A DNA stretch of 9,489 nt from Clostridia bacterium (lineage in GTDB: Bacteria > Bacillota_A > Clostridia > Oscillospirales > CAG-272), in contig JAFXHW010000078.1 in the NCBI GenBank assembly GCA_017533545.1, forward strand, positions 1 through 9,489, given 5' to 3'. This document shows positions 6,600-9,489 of this stretch, piece after piece; position 1 is the first letter of the stretch; the number at the start of each line of letters is the position of its first letter. Under the pieces are notes generated by a model, which saw nothing but the letters and a program-made list of their open reading frames with translations, searched no databases and was not told where the DNA came from. A program made the translations under genes and the position numbers.

Positions 6600-7817
6600 T
6601 TATTTTTCTAATAATTTCTTTTCGGTAACTACGCCTGATATCTCACCGTCCGACACGCGGAGCGAGAACTTATCGCCGGAACTTACCTGCGACACGCTTT
6701 TAAGCAGTGAGCCGTCTTCCAAGAACACCGCGCTGTATCCTCGCGTAACAACAGACATGGGATTCAGCGCCTCAAGCTTGGCGGTCAGCGCCACAAATCG
6801 GTTTCGGCTCGCGCTGACTATCAGCTTTTCAGCAGATGTCATTCGGTTGTCGAGAGACAAAAGCGCCATGCGTTTATCATCGATCACGGCGGCAGGCGAT
6901 TGGAGCACCCTTCTCTGCGACGCCTGATTGAGGTTCGTTCTTCGTATCTCTATCGCTTTTGACAACAGCAATTCCATACGCGCGGTGACATTATTTATCT
7001 TGCGTTTGAGCTCTGCGGTATCAGGTACTGCGAGCTCGGCTGCAGCTGACGGCGTAGGAGCGCGTCTGTCTGACGCAAAATCGCATATTGTGAAATCAGT
7101 TTCATGGCCGACAGCCGATATAACGGGGATTGCCGATGAGGCAACTGCACGGGCAAGCATTTCATCATTGAACGCCCAGAGATCTTCGATAGATCCCCCT
7201 CCTCGGCCGATGATAATAACATCGACTCGGCGTGTTCTGTTGAAGTATTCAACGCCCGCGATGAGATTCTTTGCTGCACTCTCACCCTGCACGAGCGAGG
7301 GATAAAGCACAAGCTCGGCATAAGGGAAGCGGCGTCCGGTGATATTTATCATATCTCGTACCGCGGCACCTGTGGGAGAGGTGATAATTCCGACTCTTGT
7401 CGGAATCTTGGGGAGCGGACGCTTACGTGCTTCCGAAAACAGTCCCTCCTCTTCGAGCTTTCTTTTCAGCTGCTCGTAAGCGACGTAAAGAGCGCCTATT
7501 CCGTCGGGCTCCATGCCCTCGCAATAAAGCTGATACTGACCGTCACGCACGAACGACGATACCCGTCCGCGCGCAATCACCTTCATTCCGTTTTCGGGCA
7601 CGAATTTCAGCTTTGCCGCAGATCCCTTGAACATTACGGCGCGTACAACTCCGCCTTCGTCTTTGAGCGAGAAATAGAAATGTCCCGTACGGTGGTTGAC
7701 AAAGTTCGATATCTCACCCTTGACGCAGATGTCCGATAGAATCGGAGAGCCGTCAAGCAGCATCTTTATATATTCGTTGAGCTGTGTTACGCTCAAAACC
7801 CTTTGCTGATCGGACAT
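6600..7817 (-). CDS. xseA: Exodeoxyribonuclease VII large subunit
   Basis: XseA is the catalytic subunit of exonuclease VII, which trims single-stranded DNA in recombination and mismatch-type repair. The 405-residue product is a little shorter than the E. coli and Bacillus proteins (about 450); the shortening falls in the C-terminal helical region. An OB-fold occupies about 8-101 (VKGEISNF at 32-39). The catalytic domain has RVGIITSPTGAAVRD (141-155), GRGGGSIEDLWAFND (204-218) and SAVGHETDFTICDFASDRRA (234-253), with conserved D155, R205, H238 and D241. Helices at about 266-345 bind XseB. The terminal beta segment has the usual NPMSVVTRGYS (352-362). GAGGT precedes ATG 7817. The gene lies 24 nt after the TsaD-like gene and 30 nt before xseB. 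Confidence 0.97.
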   Translation of the reverse strand: MSDQQRVLSVTQLNEYIKMLLDGSPILSDICVKGEISNFVNHRTGHFYFSLKDEGGVVRAVMFKGSAAKLKFVPENGMKVIARGRVSSFVRDGQYQLYCEGMEPDGIGALYVAYEQLKRKLEEEGLFSEARKRPLPKIPTRVGIITSPTGAAVRDMINITGRRFPYAELVLYPSLVQGESAAKNLIAGVEYFNRTRRVDVIIIGRGGGSIEDLWAFNDEMLARAVASSAIPVISAVGHETDFTICDFASDRRAPTPSAAAELAVPDTAELKRKINNVTARMELLLSKAIEIRRTNLNQASQRRVLQSPAAVIDDKRMALLSLDNRMTSAEKLIVSASRNRFVALTAKLEALNPMSVVTRGYSAVFLEDGSLLKSVSQVSSGDKFSLRVSDGEISGVVTEKKLLEK

Positions 7818-7841
7818 TTTTACCTCACTGAAATTTTGTTG

Positions 7842-8762
7842 TTAACACTCGCCGTCGATTATGCGATCGCGGCACAAAAGTGCGCATCCTGCCGCATTGT
7901 CGCAGGAAAACTCGGGCGCGGTAAAATACGTATCTGAATTCTTTTCAAGCAGACGCTTTATACGCTTGTTGGACATTACGCCGCCCGCGTAAATGACAGG
8001 AATATTCCCGTACTTTTCGCGTGCGTTAATTGTCATTTTAAATATTGTCTGCGCTATGAAATCGAGCGTGTATGCCGCAACAACAGCATTGTCCTCGCCC
8101 GATTCGATCATGTTTTTTGCTTTGTTTTCAAGTCCCGAAAGATTGCAGTTCATTCCCTTAACGCAAATTTTCGGTTTGGGTGCTGCGGTATCACCCGCCA
8201 TTATTTCGAGAGCGGGACCGCATGGAAATTTGAGTCCCAAAAGCACACCTATGCGGTCAACGGCCTGACCCGCATTAAGGTCGAGCGTTTCACCGGCAAG
8301 TTCTATTTTGCCCTCGTTGACATGGAGAAGCTCGGTTGTGCCACCCGATACGTGAAAGGCGAGAAACTCGCCGTATCGAAGCTCGTCCTTTCCCGACGAA
8401 TAAAGCGCGGCACGGATATGTCCCGCCTGATGGGAAAACGGCATGCACTCTTTGCCGCAAACTGCAGCTATTGCCGAAGCGACGGCATGACCGGTTTCAA
8501 AACAAGGCATATACGATCCTACTGCATCGCGCGGATATGCGGAATATCCAACGTAGTCAAAATCTATTCTGCCAAGTTCCTCAAAGAGCGAAGGGATATT
8601 TTTAATATGCGCGAAAACAGCGTCACTCTGACGTAGTCCGCGTTCGCCCTCGGACACAGGCAAAGGTCGCTTGACGTTCTTTAATATACGTCCGTTTTCA
8701 TCGGCAACCGATGCCGATGTTGTATAATTCGAGGTATCAATCCCCAAAAACAGTCGGCTCAT
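7842..8762 (-). CDS. Short TsaD/Kae1-like paralogue (Gcp family, role unknown)
   Basis: The protein is an ASKHA-fold member of the Kae1/TsaD (Gcp) family, whose classic members transfer threonylcarbamoyl to A37 of tRNA. It is 306 residues against about 335-340 for true TsaD. Conserved parts are LGIDTSNYTTS (6-16), the metal-binding SHQAGHI with H111 and H115, SGGTTELL (139-146), GETLD (158-162), LSGLENKA (208-215) and CDNAAG with D288, matching the family's third metal ligand. Two regions differ. The usual GPGL..L.VG segment is replaced by YPRDAVGSYMPCFETG (76-91), and the early helix reads GLRQSDAVFAHIKNIP (42-57). Clostridia commonly carry such a second copy beside nusB/xseA, annotated as O-sialoglycoprotein endopeptidase or Kae1-like, so I do not name it tsaD. 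Its ATG overlaps the nusB stop (ATGA), which suggests translational coupling. Confidence 0.88.
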   Translation of the reverse strand: MSRLFLGIDTSNYTTSASVADENGRILKNVKRPLPVSEGERGLRQSDAVFAHIKNIPSLFEELGRIDFDYVGYSAYPRDAVGSYMPCFETGHAVASAIAAVCGKECMPFSHQAGHIRAALYSSGKDELRYGEFLAFHVSGGTTELLHVNEGKIELAGETLDLNAGQAVDRIGVLLGLKFPCGPALEIMAGDTAAPKPKICVKGMNCNLSGLENKAKNMIESGEDNAVVAAYTLDFIAQTIFKMTINAREKYGNIPVIYAGGVMSNKRIKRLLEKNSDTYFTAPEFSCDNAAGCALLCRDRIIDGEC

Positions 8763-9277
8763 TCTTCGCCGCCAACATTGTCGATGGGCTCTTCGATTAT
8801 CTCAACTTCGATCTCGGGTTCATCGGTTTCTTCAGGTTCGTCGATCTTGACGGTGCCGCCCTTTTTACCGAGCTTATCGGCAACGGCGTTAAGTACGCCG
8901 TTGATGAACTTGGGAGCCTTATCGTGGTCGTATTTCTTTGCAAGCTCAACAGCCTCGTTGATTGAAATGTTATAAGCGATATCCTCACGATAGATAAGCT
9001 CATAAACGCAAAGGCGCATTATTGCAAGCGAAACGCGGGAGAGCCGCTCCTGCTTCCAACCTACTGTATGCTCGCCGATGACGGCATCCAGCTCGGGAAT
9101 TTTATCCCAGATATCAAAATAAACCTCGCGAATATAGCTGTCCTCTTCGAGCTCGCGATACTCCTTAGCGGAGTCGTAAATGTCTTTGGCGGTGCGGGCG
9201 GCATCGGAGAAAGGATACTCAAAACCGGTTTCGTAAATCAATGCGAACAACAGCTCACGAGCTTCTCTTCTTTTCAT
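8759..9277 (-). CDS. nusB: Transcription antitermination factor NusB with acidic tail
   Basis: NusB binds NusE (ribosomal protein S10) and the boxA RNA of rRNA leaders, allowing RNA polymerase to read through terminators. The all-helical fold occupies about 1-139: RREARELLFALIY (3-15), the central RLSRVSLAIMRLCVYELIYR (78-97), ISINEAVELAKKY (104-116) and KFINGVLNAV (123-132). The family is usually 130-150 residues; this one has 172, the excess being a tail from about 145 rich in Glu, Asp and Pro. ATG 9277 has AGGA upstream. It is the first gene after the consensus promoter, with a leader of about 50 nt. Its TGA overlaps the ATG of the TsaD-like gene. Confidence 0.96.
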   Translation of the reverse strand: MKRREARELLFALIYETGFEYPFSDAARTAKDIYDSAKEYRELEEDSYIREVYFDIWDKIPELDAVIGEHTVGWKQERLSRVSLAIMRLCVYELIYREDIAYNISINEAVELAKKYDHDKAPKFINGVLNAVADKLGKKGGTVKIDEPEETDEPEIEVEIIEEPIDNVGGEE

Positions 9278-9337
9278 AAGTTCGATTCCTTATCTGAAAA
9301 ATAATAATATTTGTCCATAATAATATAATTATATTTA

Positions 9338-9366
9338 ATTATACATATTTTTTATCAAATTGTCAA
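9338..9366 (-). promoter_or_regulatory. Consensus sigma-A promoter of the nusB operon
   Basis: On the minus strand TTGACA (9361-9366) and TATAAT (9338-9343) are both perfect consensus and are spaced by exactly 17 bp. The predicted start is near 9331, giving a leader of about 54 nt before the nusB ATG. A 14-bp perfect palindrome (AATATAATTATATT, 9322-9335) covers the predicted start. This should be one of the strongest promoters in the region and probably drives nusB through ispA and DUF212, perhaps further. Confidence 0.85.
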
Positions 9367-9396
9367 CCTTTATCGATGTAATATAGACGAATGATG

Positions 9397-9405
9397 TGCT
9401 ATAAT
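9397..9405 (+). promoter_or_regulatory. Extended -10 promoter element for the plus-strand gene
   Basis: TGCTATAAT is a perfect extended -10 (TG, one base, TATAAT at 9400-9405). The hexamer at the 17-bp position upstream (9377-9382, TGTAAT) is a poor -35, as is usual for extended -10 promoters. The start would be near 9412, about 50 nt before the ATG at 9463. The two divergent promoters lie 30-60 bp apart. Confidence 0.5.
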
Positions 9406-9462
9406 TGATAATATTAGATGAACTTTTATTTAATATTTAACATACATAAAGGAGAATTAAAA

Positions 9463-9489
9463 ATGGAACAGCTCCACGTTGGAAATACC
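9463..9489 (+). CDS. Start of a divergent gene, product not identifiable
   Basis: Only nine codons are visible (MEQLHVGNT) before the window ends, too little to assign a family. The start is supported by a strong Shine-Dalgarno site, AGGAG at 9450-9454, 8 nt before the ATG, and by the extended -10 element at 9397-9405. It is transcribed away from the nusB operon. Confidence 0.6.

Larger units (their letters stand above)
9278..9462. other. Divergent AT-rich intergenic region
   Basis: These 185 bp separate the minus-strand nusB operon from a plus-strand gene at the right edge. It holds the minus-strand promoter (9338-9366), the 14-bp palindrome (9322-9335), a plus-strand extended -10 (9397-9405) and the plus-strand ribosome-binding site (9450-9454). 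I see no RNA gene or long repeat. Confidence 0.75.

Noticed and set aside
6247..6927. 226-residue plus-strand open frame across ispA, xseB and xseA
   Set aside because: It is antisense to three conserved genes and has a Ser/Arg-rich shadow composition.
7842..8762. Naming this gene tsaD
   Set aside because: It is about 30 residues short, lacks the GPGL segment, and clostridia usually carry a separate full-length tsaD.

Overview
The window looks like chromosomal DNA from an anaerobic Firmicute of class Clostridia, probably an uncultured, gut-type, non-spore-forming lineage. The evidence is the gene order (nusB, a TsaD-like gene, xseA, xseB, ispA, DUF212, tlyA, nadK, argR, recN), which is a typical clostridial housekeeping cluster. 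Other support comes from the Gram-positive-type Shine-Dalgarno sites, the sigma-A-type promoters and an iron-sulfur aldo/keto reductase. I see no phage, transposon, CRISPR, rRNA or tRNA. The standard bacterial code fits throughout.

Layout. All genes but one lie on the minus strand, so transcription runs from high to low coordinates. A perfect consensus promoter (TTGACA, 17 bp, TATAAT; 9338-9366) precedes nusB (8759-9277). nusB overlaps the start of a short TsaD/Kae1 paralogue (7842-8762) by 4 nt. xseA (6600-7817), xseB (6318-6569), ispA (5481-6302) and a DUF212 / divergent-PAP2 membrane protein gene (5012-5478) follow with gaps of 2-30 nt. The DUF212 gene carries a one-base frameshift near its 3' end. 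A 130-bp AT-rich gap (4882-5011) holds a second likely promoter and operator-like sequences. It restarts the cluster at tlyA (4105-4881), then nadK (3259-4086), argR (2731-3198), recN (1015-2706) and an aldo/keto reductase that runs off the left edge (1-990). At the right edge a divergent plus-strand gene begins at 9463 with its own Shine-Dalgarno site and extended -10 element.

How the genes relate. The cluster links information processing (NusB antitermination, exonuclease VII, RecN break repair, TlyA ribosomal RNA 2'-O-methylation) with cofactor and lipid-precursor supply (NAD kinase, farnesyl-type diphosphate synthase) and the arginine repressor. These genes do not form one pathway; they form a conserved growth operon.

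The points most worth a second look are the frameshifted DUF212 gene, an apparent in-frame deletion in ispA just after its second Asp-rich motif, and the diverged TsaD paralogue coupled to nusB. Also notable are the absence of dxs and of spoIVB/spo0A from their customary places, and ARG-box-like sequences around the promoter of the segment that encodes ArgR. I did not find a clearly new multi-gene system.
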